A DNA stretch of 23,514 bases, taken from contig JAAAIG010000222.1 in NCBI GenBank assembly GCA_015852425.1, positions 24,072 through 47,585 of the forward strand, given 5' to 3'. The position numbers and the translations under genes are program-made. The stretch's first letter is position 1; each line of letters starts with the position of its first letter. This document shows, in pieces, positions 1 to 8,500 of this stretch. Source of the stretch: Gryganskiella cystojenkinii (taxonomy: Eukaryota > Mortierellomycota > Mortierellomycetes > Mortierellales > Mortierellaceae). The notes beneath the pieces are model-generated. The model ran no database searches. It saw nothing but the letters and a program-made list of their open reading frames with translations, and had not been told where the DNA came from.

Positions 1-3000
1 AAATATCTTTTCGCAGCTCGGCCCGACGTACCCGATCCACAGTCTCATCGACAGGCTCGGTTTGATCAAACATGGGCAAGCACACAATCATGTTGCTCAT
101 CACCTTCCATTCATGGACCGTTCTACAACCATACATGCAGGAGAGCGTCAACCACGAAAGGTCCATGTCGTTGCTGATGATCCGTTCCTCGGGTTCGTAC
201 ACGGGTTTAGACGCTTCGACGACAGCGCCGACCCAAGCCAGGTGTTCGGGACTCTGACTGAGCAAGTAAGCATAAAGGTACGACATCGGATTCCGAGCAT
301 CTAATCCAGGAGACAGACCTTGGCCGGGAGCATGATTGGGATCGTGTCGTTGCCAGCGCCTGGGAATGATGACCGTCAAGTATGGAAGAACCAAGTGCCG
401 AATATCCGAGACAACGGTCGTATCATCACTCATCGACAAACAGAGTTGCACGACTTGCATAGGGTCCATCAATGAGAACCTCTCCAGTGACAGGTCCAAA
501 ATCGTGTTCGTCCAGAGTTCTCTTGCTTGCGGACTACGGTTCTGGGGCTTGATTTCGTACAAGAGCTTACATAGGATCCCGAGATCCTCAGAGATACCCT
601 CAAGGTTCTGAATATGATTGTCGGTCCCGCATTGAACAAGGCGCCTGGCCTCGATCATCTGTCCAGCTGTCCGGTCGATTTCTAGGGCACGGTGGATAAA
701 CCAGTCTGAGAGAACCTCGTTCGGGGCAGGAAAGGCAGTCGGCGACGGAAGAATCTGCTCGGCCTCTTTGGTGATTGCGACCATGTCCAAGGATGCCGCC
801 TCATCTCCACCATGAGCAGCCTTTCTCTTCTCGATCACCATGGCCTGCTGACGAAGGTAGTTGTCCATCTCATGGTCAGGGGAGCCAAACACGGCCTTTC
901 TGAATTCCGGTACCTCTACCCAGTCCATATCTCTCCATGGATGATCCAGAGTCCACGGCAGCTCTTGTTGTGTCCTGGAATCGACTCGAGACAAGACATC
1001 GCGGTAGAGTGCAGTGGGGCAGGCCTCAGGGATTCGACCAACGATCGCCAGACGCCATGGCCAGGTCTCACGGTTATGTCGGGTAAAGAGTGTCCTGATT
1101 CCCTGAATAAACTCTGCCTCGGCGTAAAGACAACCTTGTCCAGCAAGATCAACATCTCTAAAGGCCGCGTACGACCCGGTCAATGTGGGACGATTACGGG
1201 CGGCGCGGCCCTCCGTGTCCTCGGATATCATTGCTAGGGGGTCCAGGGGATCATGACCGGGCTGCTGAGACTGGCGCGAGGTCAAAGTCCTGAGTTCTTC
1301 TTGAGCTCGCATATCCGCTTCGGCCTTTGTAAGCTCCAAGTAAGTCGAGAGTCGATTCAAGTACTTGAAAAAGTACCAACGGTACTGGCACCAGCGAATC
1401 TCTTGTTCTGAAAGGTCAGCTTCCTGCAGCGCTTTGCTCGCTTGAGCCGTCATGGGTTCGCCAGAGGCTGCTGCTCGGATCCAGCTGATTTTCGTGTCTG
1501 CCGTCAGGCTGCATCGAGAAACAATGTCGTCCATGAGTCCATCCGTGAGCCGCAGACCGTACTCGAGGAGTGTCCGGATGCTCTCATGGTCTTCGGTCGG
1601 GGTATCTAAGCAGCTGGCAAGGACCCACTCTTTGTCTGTGATCTTGCCAAGCAAATCCGCGACGAGGTCAGCACTGAAATGCGTGAGGAGTCGCCATTGG
1701 TACTGGTAAATCGTGTCGGTATCGAGTTCATACGTGTTGGCGATCGAGAGTGCGGACGAAAATTCGCGAGATTCTAATTTGCGGTGGAGGAGCTCTTCAG
1801 GTGGTACTCGGAGCAATCGGTACAAACTCAGTGTCCTTTTGGGGACCAGGATGAGCTTTTGCCGTTTTGCGCGATGACCCTCTACCTCCTTGGATTCGAA
1901 ATATTTTGAAAGCTGAGCAACCCACTTGAACAACAGACCTTCGTTACCCATCATCTGGGCAATCTCTTCTTCCGTGGGTTCTCCAAGGGCTTTGTCCTCT
2001 TGCTCCGACATCATGATCCAACGCTCGCCGACTACACGTGCACGGATCATGCGGGTGATCTCCTCGATGACAAAGACCTGTTCGTCATGGGCTCTGAATC
2101 CAGAGTTGGTGAATTCGAGACAAGAGGCAAACACCTTGGGTTCCTGCCCAAGGATATTGACCAACTCTGGGATCTGAAGGACAATCATAGCGCCGCTTTC
2201 GTAGCCCAAAAGGATCGCATCCTTGGTCCAGAACCGCATCGAAACACATCGACCGTTGAGGACGCCAATGAGGTGGACGCTTGTTCCGTTGGACTGGTAC
2301 TCCTTGACAAGGTCCTGAAACTGCTGGAAGGAGAGACCGCTGTGTTCCTTGGACCGAGCATAATAGTTGAGGTGGTCGCTGTCCCAGCTCATCTTGACTT
2401 TGCCGCCTTGCTCCTGCGAGACGGTCCAGCTCGTTAGTGTTCCAGATCCGTCCAGGGACAAAACACCATGCTTTTCATGGACAATGATCGTGTGGACAGA
2501 GGTCTTCATCAGGGCGGTGTCTCTTTCGGCAAGTTTGTGAAGCGTCTGGGTGACAGTTGCAAGAGCCGCTGGTAATTTTGATTGTTCAGCATTCGATCCT
2601 GTCCGTTCCATGATGCTGTCCACGGATGACTCTAATGATCCGTCGGATTTGTATCGTTTATAGTACGGTGCGTCAAGTTCTATAGCCCAGAACATGACTC
2701 CTGGTTGTGTCTCGTTGGCATCTATCAAATTGATCGATAAAAGAGTTAGTGGTCCAGGTGGGCATTCTCTAGTTATGCGAATAGAAAATAAAGTAGAAAA
2801 AAAAATGAACTCACCAGGCGCGTCCTTCTTTTGCAACAAAGCGCCACCGATACAAAGGATTCCAGTCTTTTCATCCACGCTAGCACAGGCCACGGTCCTG
2901 AACCAAGAACGGAAGGTAAATTTGTGGTAAGTGACAAAGAAACCCGGATCAGAGAATCCCTCTCGGGGCCAAGTCGTCTGTCGAGGCTCTAGCAGTGACT

Positions 3001-3901
3001 GAGTCGCCAGAAGCGACCGTCTATGTGTCATCCTTTTGCTCCTTCTATCGTCTTGGATCGATGAGGTCGGACCGGAAGAGTCGGGTTGATCCAGAGCTTC
3101 CATGGTATTAAAGAGATAACTCCGCAGGGTACCGTCAAATGTGATGGTAACTAGTTCGTATGCATAGTTTTGTCCCTGGTATTTGAAGCCGAATCCTCCT
3201 TCATTGCTTTTGCCCCTCCTGACGTTGACGAATCCAAGGTAGCTTAGGGGTTCAACAAAGATATGACTCGAAGTGTGCAGATCCTCTTCTGTTGCTTGGG
3301 GCTGATGATCCTTGGGGATGATGGTCCCGATCAGTCGACCCTTGATATCGACGATTTCGACAGTGCCATCACTAAAACTCCTAGCGATCAGTTTCGAGTC
3401 GAGACTCCAGGCAATCTTGCGCCATTTCGGGTATAAATCCTGTCTGGTCTTGGCACCAGATGAACCTCCTCCATAGAGAGCATGAACGATCTGGTAGTCC
3501 GAGTTGAGGGTTCTGAATTCGAGCTTGTCTTCGTGATTGACGGCAAGGAACTGACTGTCGGGTGAGAGCGCGATCTGCCAGGCGGATTTCAAGGGAGTCA
3601 GGGTCGAGGCGAGACCGGAGGGAACGGTGGTGGTGAGAAAGAGAGGCGAGATATTGGCGGCCACGCGTCTTAGCAACCAATCTCGCCATTGAGAAAGTTT
3701 TCGCTTGGCGTCCTTGTCGAGGAGGAATGCAAGCTGTTGTGGGAGCGGACTGGGTTGCACAGTCGATTGGGATAGTAGGTCGGACGAGGATGAAGTGAGG
3801 TTGTTGCTGTTGTTAGAGGAGGAGGATGCTTGGTGGTGATTGTCGTTTGGAGTCCAGATGGCGACCGTGTCGATATCGTACAACAGCCGTTGCTTCTCCA
3901 T
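1..3901 (-). CDS. NBAS: NBAS/Sec39 homologue, 5' part (N-terminal ~1,269 residues; continues past left edge)
   Basis: Family role: NBAS (Sec39 in yeast) is a subunit of the NRZ/Dsl1 tethering complex that captures Golgi-derived COPI vesicles at ER SNAREs. Seen here: ATG at 3901, exon 1 3901-2815, intron 2814-2722, exon 2 2721-1, open to the window edge without a stop. Residues ~105-400 resemble the NBAS N-terminal beta-propeller region (a SAWQIALSPDSQFLAV strand, then a KWRKIAWSLDS strand). From about residue 640 the helical Sec39 region begins, marked by PPEELLHRKLESREFSSAL near residue 670 and RETWPWRLAIVGRIPEA further on. Residues ~20-45 are a Ser/Asn-rich low-complexity stretch. Human NBAS is about 2,370 residues, so roughly the C-terminal half is missing here only because of the window edge. 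The intron is stop-free and a multiple of three, so the reading frame runs straight through it. Identification is by recalled family resemblance. Confidence 0.9.
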   Translation of the reverse strand, partial: MEKQRLLYDIDTVAIWTPNDNHHQASSSSNNSNNLTSSSSDLLSQSTVQPSPLPQQLAFLLDKDAKRKLSQWRDWLLRRVAANISPLFLTTTVPSGLASTLTPLKSAWQIALSPDSQFLAVNHEDKLEFRTLNSDYQIVHALYGGGSSGAKTRQDLYPKWRKIAWSLDSKLIARSFSDGTVEIVDIKGRLIGTIIPKDHQPQATEEDLHTSSHIFVEPLSYLGFVNVRRGKSNEGGFGFKYQGQNYAYELVTITFDGTLRSYLFNTMEALDQPDSSGPTSSIQDDRRSKRMTHRRSLLATQSLLEPRQTTWPREGFSDPGFFVTYHKFTFRSWFRTVACASVDEKTGILCIGGALLQKKDAPGEFIFFSTLFSIRITRECPPGPLTLLSINLIDANETQPGVMFWAIELDAPYYKRYKSDGSLESSVDSIMERTGSNAEQSKLPAALATVTQTLHKLAERDTALMKTSVHTIIVHEKHGVLSLDGSGTLTSWTVSQEQGGKVKMSWDSDHLNYYARSKEHSGLSFQQFQDLVKEYQSNGTSVHLIGVLNGRCVSMRFWTKDAILLGYESGAMIVLQIPELVNILGQEPKVFASCLEFTNSGFRAHDEQVFVIEEITRMIRARVVGERWIMMSEQEDKALGEPTEEEIAQMMGNEGLLFKWVAQLSKYFESKEVEGHRAKRQKLILVPKRTLSLYRLLRVPPEELLHRKLESREFSSALSIANTYELDTDTIYQYQWRLLTHFSADLVADLLGKITDKEWVLASCLDTPTEDHESIRTLLEYGLRLTDGLMDDIVSRCSLTADTKISWIRAAASGEPMTAQASKALQEADLSEQEIRWCQYRWYFFKYLNRLSTYLELTKAEADMRAQEELRTLTSRQSQQPGHDPLDPLAMISEDTEGRAARNRPTLTGSYAAFRDVDLAGQGCLYAEAEFIQGIRTLFTRHNRETWPWRLAIVGRIPEACPTALYRDVLSRVDSRTQQELPWTLDHPWRDMDWVEVPEFRKAVFGSPDHEMDNYLRQQAMVIEKRKAAHGGDEAASLDMVAITKEAEQILPSPTAFPAPNEVLSDWFIHRALEIDRTAGQMIEARRLVQCGTDNHIQNLEGISEDLGILCKLLYEIKPQNRSPQARELWTNTILDLSLERFSLMDPMQVVQLCLSMSDDTTVVSDIRHLVLPYLTVIIPRRWQRHDPNHAPGQGLSPGLDARNPMSYLYAYLLSQSPEHLAWVGAVVEASKPVYEPEERIISNDMDLSWLTLSCMYGCRTVHEWKVMSNMIVCLPMFDQTEPVDETVDRVRRAELRKDI
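2722..2814 (-). other. NBAS intron 1, 93 bp, stop-free and in frame
   Basis: On the minus strand the donor is G|GTGAGT and the acceptor is GATAG|ATGCC, with a good CACTAAC branch site about 37 nt before the acceptor and a T-rich run after the donor. The upstream exon ends in phase 1 and rejoins as a GAT (Asp) codon. Length 93 = 31 codons with no in-frame stop, so retention would insert 31 residues rather than truncate the protein. The hydrophobic, low-complexity translation and the splice signals argue that it is removed. Confidence 0.85.
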
Positions 3902-3956
3902 CTCTTGTGTTGCTCAGGAAAGGTCCCTTTTTTCGTGATGGGAAGAGTGAGGTCGT

Positions 3957-3966
3957 ATTTTATATA
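3957..3966 (-). promoter_or_regulatory. TATA box of the NBAS gene
   Basis: The minus strand reads TATATAAAAT, 56-65 bp upstream of the NBAS ATG at 3901. Normal TATA-to-start spacing would give a very short 5' leader of roughly 30 nt. Inferred from motif and position only. Confidence 0.55.
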
Positions 3967-4097
3967 CTCGTACTGGGATGATGTGAAGAGATGAGGCCGG
4001 GTTAGGATGAGAAATTAAAGTCATGGTTTGAATTGCATGAAAACGACAGCGCGTTTCGTTCCTTGGGGGACATGGATGGTCTGAAAAGCAGTCATTT

Positions 4098-4129
4098 TCT
4101 TTATTTCCTGCACCAGTAGGAAATAAAGA
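4098..4129. terminator. 12-bp-arm hairpin with AATAAA on both strands
   Basis: The arms TCTTTATTTCCT (4098-4109) and AGGAAATAAAGA (4118-4129) are perfect reverse complements around an 8-nt loop. Each arm gives AATAAA on one strand. On the minus strand the signal lies about 65-90 nt beyond the end of the SNARE-like relic at 4192, where a poly(A) signal for that former gene would be expected. It could also be an operator-like dyad upstream of NBAS. The inverted repeat is seen directly; the function is inferred. Confidence 0.6.
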
Positions 4130-4191
4130 CCGCGCATCAAGCGCGTACACGACAGACACGAAAATATATTCGGAAAGTTTAAGTTGTGGAC

Positions 4192-4440
4192 TTAGAATGG
4201 TCGTAGAGTCCGAAAGAGAGGTCCATGCTTGAGTGCCAGGCCGACTATTACATGCTCCTTCTCGATATCTCGCTCCGCATTGTTCACAGACTGCTCAATG
4301 AACTGGATCTGTTTACACAACATCTCCAGTTGCTTGAACAATTGAGTCAAATCGACAATGCTCTCTTGCAGCGAATGCAATTCCCGCTGACGGCTTTGAG
4401 CCACCGCAAACGCCTATTGACGCCTGGTGCAGGAGCTGGA
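4192..4440 (-). pseudogene. Syntaxin/t-SNARE-like gene relic
   Basis: On the minus strand, after a TCAATAG sequence that looks like a splice acceptor, the frame reads AFAVAQSRQRELHSLQESI and then DLTQLFKQLEMLCKQ, followed by IQFIEQSVNNAERDIEKEH and a stop at 4192. This resembles the SNARE motif of Qa syntaxins (an R-H/Q-x-E-L/I start, then SIxxLxxLFxxMxxL, then IExxVxxA). Compared with family members, about 4-5 residues are missing at the central zero layer (after CKQ). The frame also ends soon after the motif, with no C-terminal membrane anchor. There is no in-frame N-terminal Habc region; a stop codon sits immediately before the fragment. It is most simply a decayed syntaxin gene. A short, real, differently spliced gene is possible but less likely. 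Recognition is from memory of the family pattern. Confidence 0.5.
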
Positions 4441-5116
4441 TTGGGACTATATTACCACACCTCGAAAGCGCGTTAGTGCCGCTAAACTTCAGCGAGCACT
4501 ATATCAAGAAATCAACGAGAAAGTCTTGTGCAAAGATTGCGGATGCCTAGTTTCCTGGCGTTCCTCTCTACTTCAATGTAAGGAAATTGGATCTCTTCAG
4601 TTTCCTTATACGAATTATTGTTACATCAGTTGTAGTCGGAGATGCCTGGATAGGGTATGCAGACTCTTACGAATAGTCTTTTTTTTTTTTGTTCATATGT
4701 CCTACCAAACTGCTCTAACCCAGTAGGTATTGTTTGATATTCGTGATGAGGTCGAGCCCACTGCTAAGGAAGGCTATGGAGTGGAAGGAACCGCTTCGAA
4801 ATTTCGGACTCTTGCAGGAATCCAAACTGCAGTCAATGATCAGCTTCAGGATAACTACTTATGTGGCCACGATTGAAAGGAGAGAAAGAGACTCATCAGA
4901 TGTTCTTTACTCGATCTCGGAAAGGATCATAAGATCCGACTGATGCTGGAGACTTTGTTGGAATACGTCGAAAGCACTGCACCCTGTCTTGGAGTTTGTG
5001 GTTGAAAGAGTTGGAAGGACGCGGATAAAGAGAAAAGTTTGCAGCAGCACAGCGTATTCAAACACCAAAACGCGACTGGTAACATGTCCCATAATAAAAT
5101 TTATTCGGGATTTTAA
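4427..5116 (+). pseudogene. Unrecognised decayed coding-like stretch
   Basis: I do not recognise this gene. Seen: an open frame starts at ATG 4427 (MQELDWDYITTPRKRVSAAK, then a Cys-rich part with CKDCGC). A possible intron follows, with donor AGG|GTATGC near 4655, a CTCTAAC branch site, and acceptor CCCAGTAG before about 4728; the phase is preserved. The downstream frame (VLFDIRDEVEPTAKEGYGVE...) continues to about 5116 but is broken by two TGA stops. The mixed signs of splice signals and near-open frame with interruptions suggest a pseudogene or a rearranged fragment. It overlaps the antisense SNARE relic near 4427-4440, so both cannot be intact genes. A chance frame is not excluded. Confidence 0.25.
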
Positions 5117-5190
5117 CCAAGCCGACGTCACCGCAACTCTATTGGTGTAAATGTTGCACAGAGTCCTGGGAACAAACCCTCTTGGATCGA

Positions 5191-5226
5191 ATGGACCTTC
5201 TGCTGGGAAAAAAAAGGACGCAGTAA
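5191..5226 (+). promoter_or_regulatory. Possible 11-codon upstream ORF before GCN1
   Basis: ATG at 5191 opens an 11-residue frame ending in TAA at 5226, about 310 nt before the GCN1 start. No further ATG occurs between it and 5535. It matters only if transcription starts upstream of 5191, which the sequence does not show. Confidence 0.2.
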
Positions 5227-5231
5227 AAAGT

Positions 5232-5534
5232 AAAAAAAAAAAAAAAGAATCTCGATCACCCCTCAAAGGTGATTTCGCATTCATTCATTCATTTCGTTTC
5301 TTTGTTCTCTTTTTGTCTCTCTTTTTTATTCCCCTCTTCTCCATCCCTTCCCTCCTTCCCCCCCTTTCCTCGCTCTTCCTCTCTCTCTCTATCTCTCTCC
5401 TCCTTTCTCCCATTTCCTCGCTAAACCATCCACGCGAGTTAATCAAACAACCCACAGAGTGAAGAAGCAACCACAAAAAAAAAAAAAGAGATTCAAAATA
5501 GTAGATTTCTCTATTTTCAACAAAAGACCATTGC
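5232..5534 (+). promoter_or_regulatory. GCN1 promoter/5' leader: poly-A and pyrimidine-rich tracts
   Basis: The stretch holds an A-run near 5232-5246, a long C/T-rich tract from about 5285 to 5420 that includes a near-perfect (CT)n run around 5381-5400, a second A-run near 5476, and then an AT-rich leader to the ATG. CT-rich tracts just upstream of starts are common in fungal constitutive promoters, where transcription often begins near them. No TATA box stands out. Confidence 0.5.
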
Positions 5535-8500
5535 ATGCAGGCTTCTGAATCAGCTGGGTCCCACGACCCCTCCGAGAACACATGGCCCCAGTACATCAAG
5601 GAGACTGTTCTCCCAAAGATCACGACTTCTTCCATCACCGAGCGCACTCAGTTCTTGCACCTCCTCCTTGTCCGCATCAAGCGTAAAGGTGAGAGGCGTT
5701 ACTTTGGTTCCTGACTTGGAAAGGAACGATCATCCTCGTGCAATCAATTATCCGTACATCCTCCACCTTCCTTGTATCCATGGTTACTGATGATTCTTCT
5801 CACGATCATATAGACCTGCCTGTCGAGTTGCTCCCCGTCTTGGTTCACTTGTTGCTCCTCGCCTACCCTCGATACAATGACAGAGCTTCCCGTCTCACAG
5901 TTCTCGACATCTTGAAGGAACTTCACGCCTGGAACGCGGACGAGTTCTTGGCCGTTATGGTTCCCACCGTTCAAAAGGAGACCGAGAATTTGGCTTTCAA
6001 GAGCACAGACGGGTACGTGGAAAGAAAGAAAAAAAAAGAAACGATCCAGGACAGACGTAGGATCGGACGGCAAACATAACCGCGCCACCAAATCTATGAC
6101 CAAAATTTCGGCGTTTTTTTTTTGGGTCATCGTGAGCCATTATACTGACCGCTGTTTACTTTTTATTGGACAATAATAGCTCGTATGCTACCGCAGCAAG
6201 CATTCGTTTCGTCTTCTTGACCTGGGTCAATACCTTGATCAACTGTGTTTTGGGTACTGCTTCAGAGACCCCCTCCCCTTTTGCAAAGACCTTGATCGGA
6301 TGCCAGGCCTCGCTCATTGATGGACTAGTGGATGTGCCCAAGAAGAGCGTCGCACATGGAGCCATTGCGGATGTTCGACGATGCCTTCGCAAGGTAACTT
6401 GACAGGACCCGATTTTTCCATATCGGAGACTCTCTCTCACTCAATTGCTCTCAATGTATTCAGTGTGCTAATAACGTACACTTTTTGAATAACTTTTGTT
6501 AGAACGCCTCCTCTATTCCCCTCTATCTGGAGTATTTGACCTCGACCACGACTACACCATCATATCTCAACGCAGTATTACTCGGCACTGTCGTGGATGT
6601 CGCCTTGCGCTTGAAGCAAAAGTCGGACGTCGCAAAGACTCACATCTCGACCTACAAGGACGCTATTATCAAATACTACTTGACAAACCTCGTTTCCTCA
6701 AAGCAGGCTGTTCCGGTTCGCTGCTCTGTAAGGAATAGATTCTATAGCAAAGGTTATAGAAAAAAGCAAGGCATAGAACATTAGGAGAATGAGCAACGGC
6801 TAACATCAAGTCATGTTTTGTTTTTGTCTCCTAGGCCGCTTTCAACGACTTTATTCAGCACTACCTTACATTGGACATGTTCAAATCAGATTTTCTCCCA
6901 ACTATCGAACGTCTTTGCCTTCGTGCCCCCGAGATCGTCTTTGCCTGTAAGTTGGACTTGATCTCGTCGGGACAAACCTTTTGTTGCAAATATTGAAAAC
7001 ACCATTGTCTAAAGAGAATGTGATTCCCACCTCTGTTTTTTCATAGTGTTGGTCAACCTCGTAAAGTCCCTTTCTTTCGACCCGTCACCAATTTTCAGCT
7101 CGTCTCTGCAGGACCCCTTGTTGAACGGACTTCGCTCGACCTCTGAAAATGTCAGGACATCAGCTATCGCCCTGTTCAAGCAACTGTCCAAGCAGAGCAA
7201 GATCGAATCGGACGTGTTGAAAGTCGTGACTGAGATGACAAAGTTGCTTACTACAGGAAAGGTCTCTTCGCCTGATCATCGCGGAATCTTTTTCGACTGC
7301 CTTGGGACTACGGCTGCCGTCCACTCGGACGCTGTCTCGGCCAAGGCCTTGCAGGGCTTGACGACCATGACTTCCAAGGAGACGAACGAGACTGCCGTTG
7401 CATTCGGTATCGATGCTGCTCTGTCCCACCTAAAGGTTCTTTTGGCTTCTGGAGGGGACAGTGTTGATGTTACCGCTAGTATCAAGGCCGGTGTTGCTGC
7501 TCTCGGCAGTCCTCGTGCCTCTCTCAGAAAGACCTGGGCTCGCGGCATGGGAGAACTCATCTGGAATGGTACGTTATCTTTTCCTCTAAATGAAAAGAGA
7601 GAGACAAATCGCATGGCCGAATCTAATGAAAATCTATTCCGTACTCTGATATCAGGCGATTATGCTCAAGGATCTGTGAAGAACGTGTCGCTGTTCTTGG
7701 CTCCTTTGATTACCGCGTTCAACAACATTCAGAAGGCACCTTTGACATTCAAGGATGGTCCATTGGAGGGTTACGTCGCTGTCGCTGCTGCTTACCGCCT
7801 CTCGCAAGAAGCATCAGCTCAGCAACTCATCAAATCGGCACTTGTGGTTTCACCCAAGCCATCCTTGGTTCTCTTTGACAAAGTCTATACCAAGTTGACA
7901 ACCGCTGAGGAAGGCGTCTGGTTCGTACATGCTCTCGAGGCTTTAATCTCAGAAAAGAACCTCAGTGAAGAAGCCCAACTGGCAATCGGAACTGGATTCG
8001 TCTACTCGGCTTCGGCTTCACCTTTTGCTGACGCTCGCAGGGAAGCTTTCCATGCCCTTCAGCGCTGTGCTGCCAAGGATCCCAAGGCTGTTGGCGCCAT
8101 CATCAAGGATTCTCTCGTTCGATGGGTCACTCTCTTGGAAACACCTGTCAAGGACTCGACACCTTCCTTAGCCTCTGCCAACATTTCTTCCGATCCCCAT
8201 ATCGCTGCCTACCGTCTCTCAGAAATTTTGTCCGCCATTACTACATATAACGCCGAGGTTGATCAGAAGATCATGGCCGACGTGGCGACAGATCTTTTGG
8301 TTGTGTCTCACCACGAGGCTATTGCCTCTCCCAACAAGAAGTATGACTGGATGAGTATGGTTCAGCGCGCTCGTTTGGATCCTGGTCGCCTTGTCTCTGA
8401 GCGTGAGGATCGTATTGAGCAACTTGTAATGGAGGCCGCCAGCTTGGAATCGACTTCGCCCCTGATGTACAAGGCCGCCATGTCAACCATTTCCAGTCTT

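Noticed and set aside
3381..3689. Minus-strand frame of 102 codons within NBAS exon 1
   Set aside because: It overlaps the NBAS frame in another phase, has Arg-rich low-quality sequence and no family resemblance, while the NBAS frame there matches its family.
3914..4159. 81-codon minus frame upstream of NBAS
   Set aside because: It spans the NBAS TATA box and the AATAAA hairpin and has no recognisable domain; it is best read as promoter sequence.
5381..5400. CT-rich tract as a possible structural or mobile repeat
   Set aside because: Simple-sequence pyrimidine tracts near starts are common in fungal promoters; no flanking duplications or larger unit were seen.
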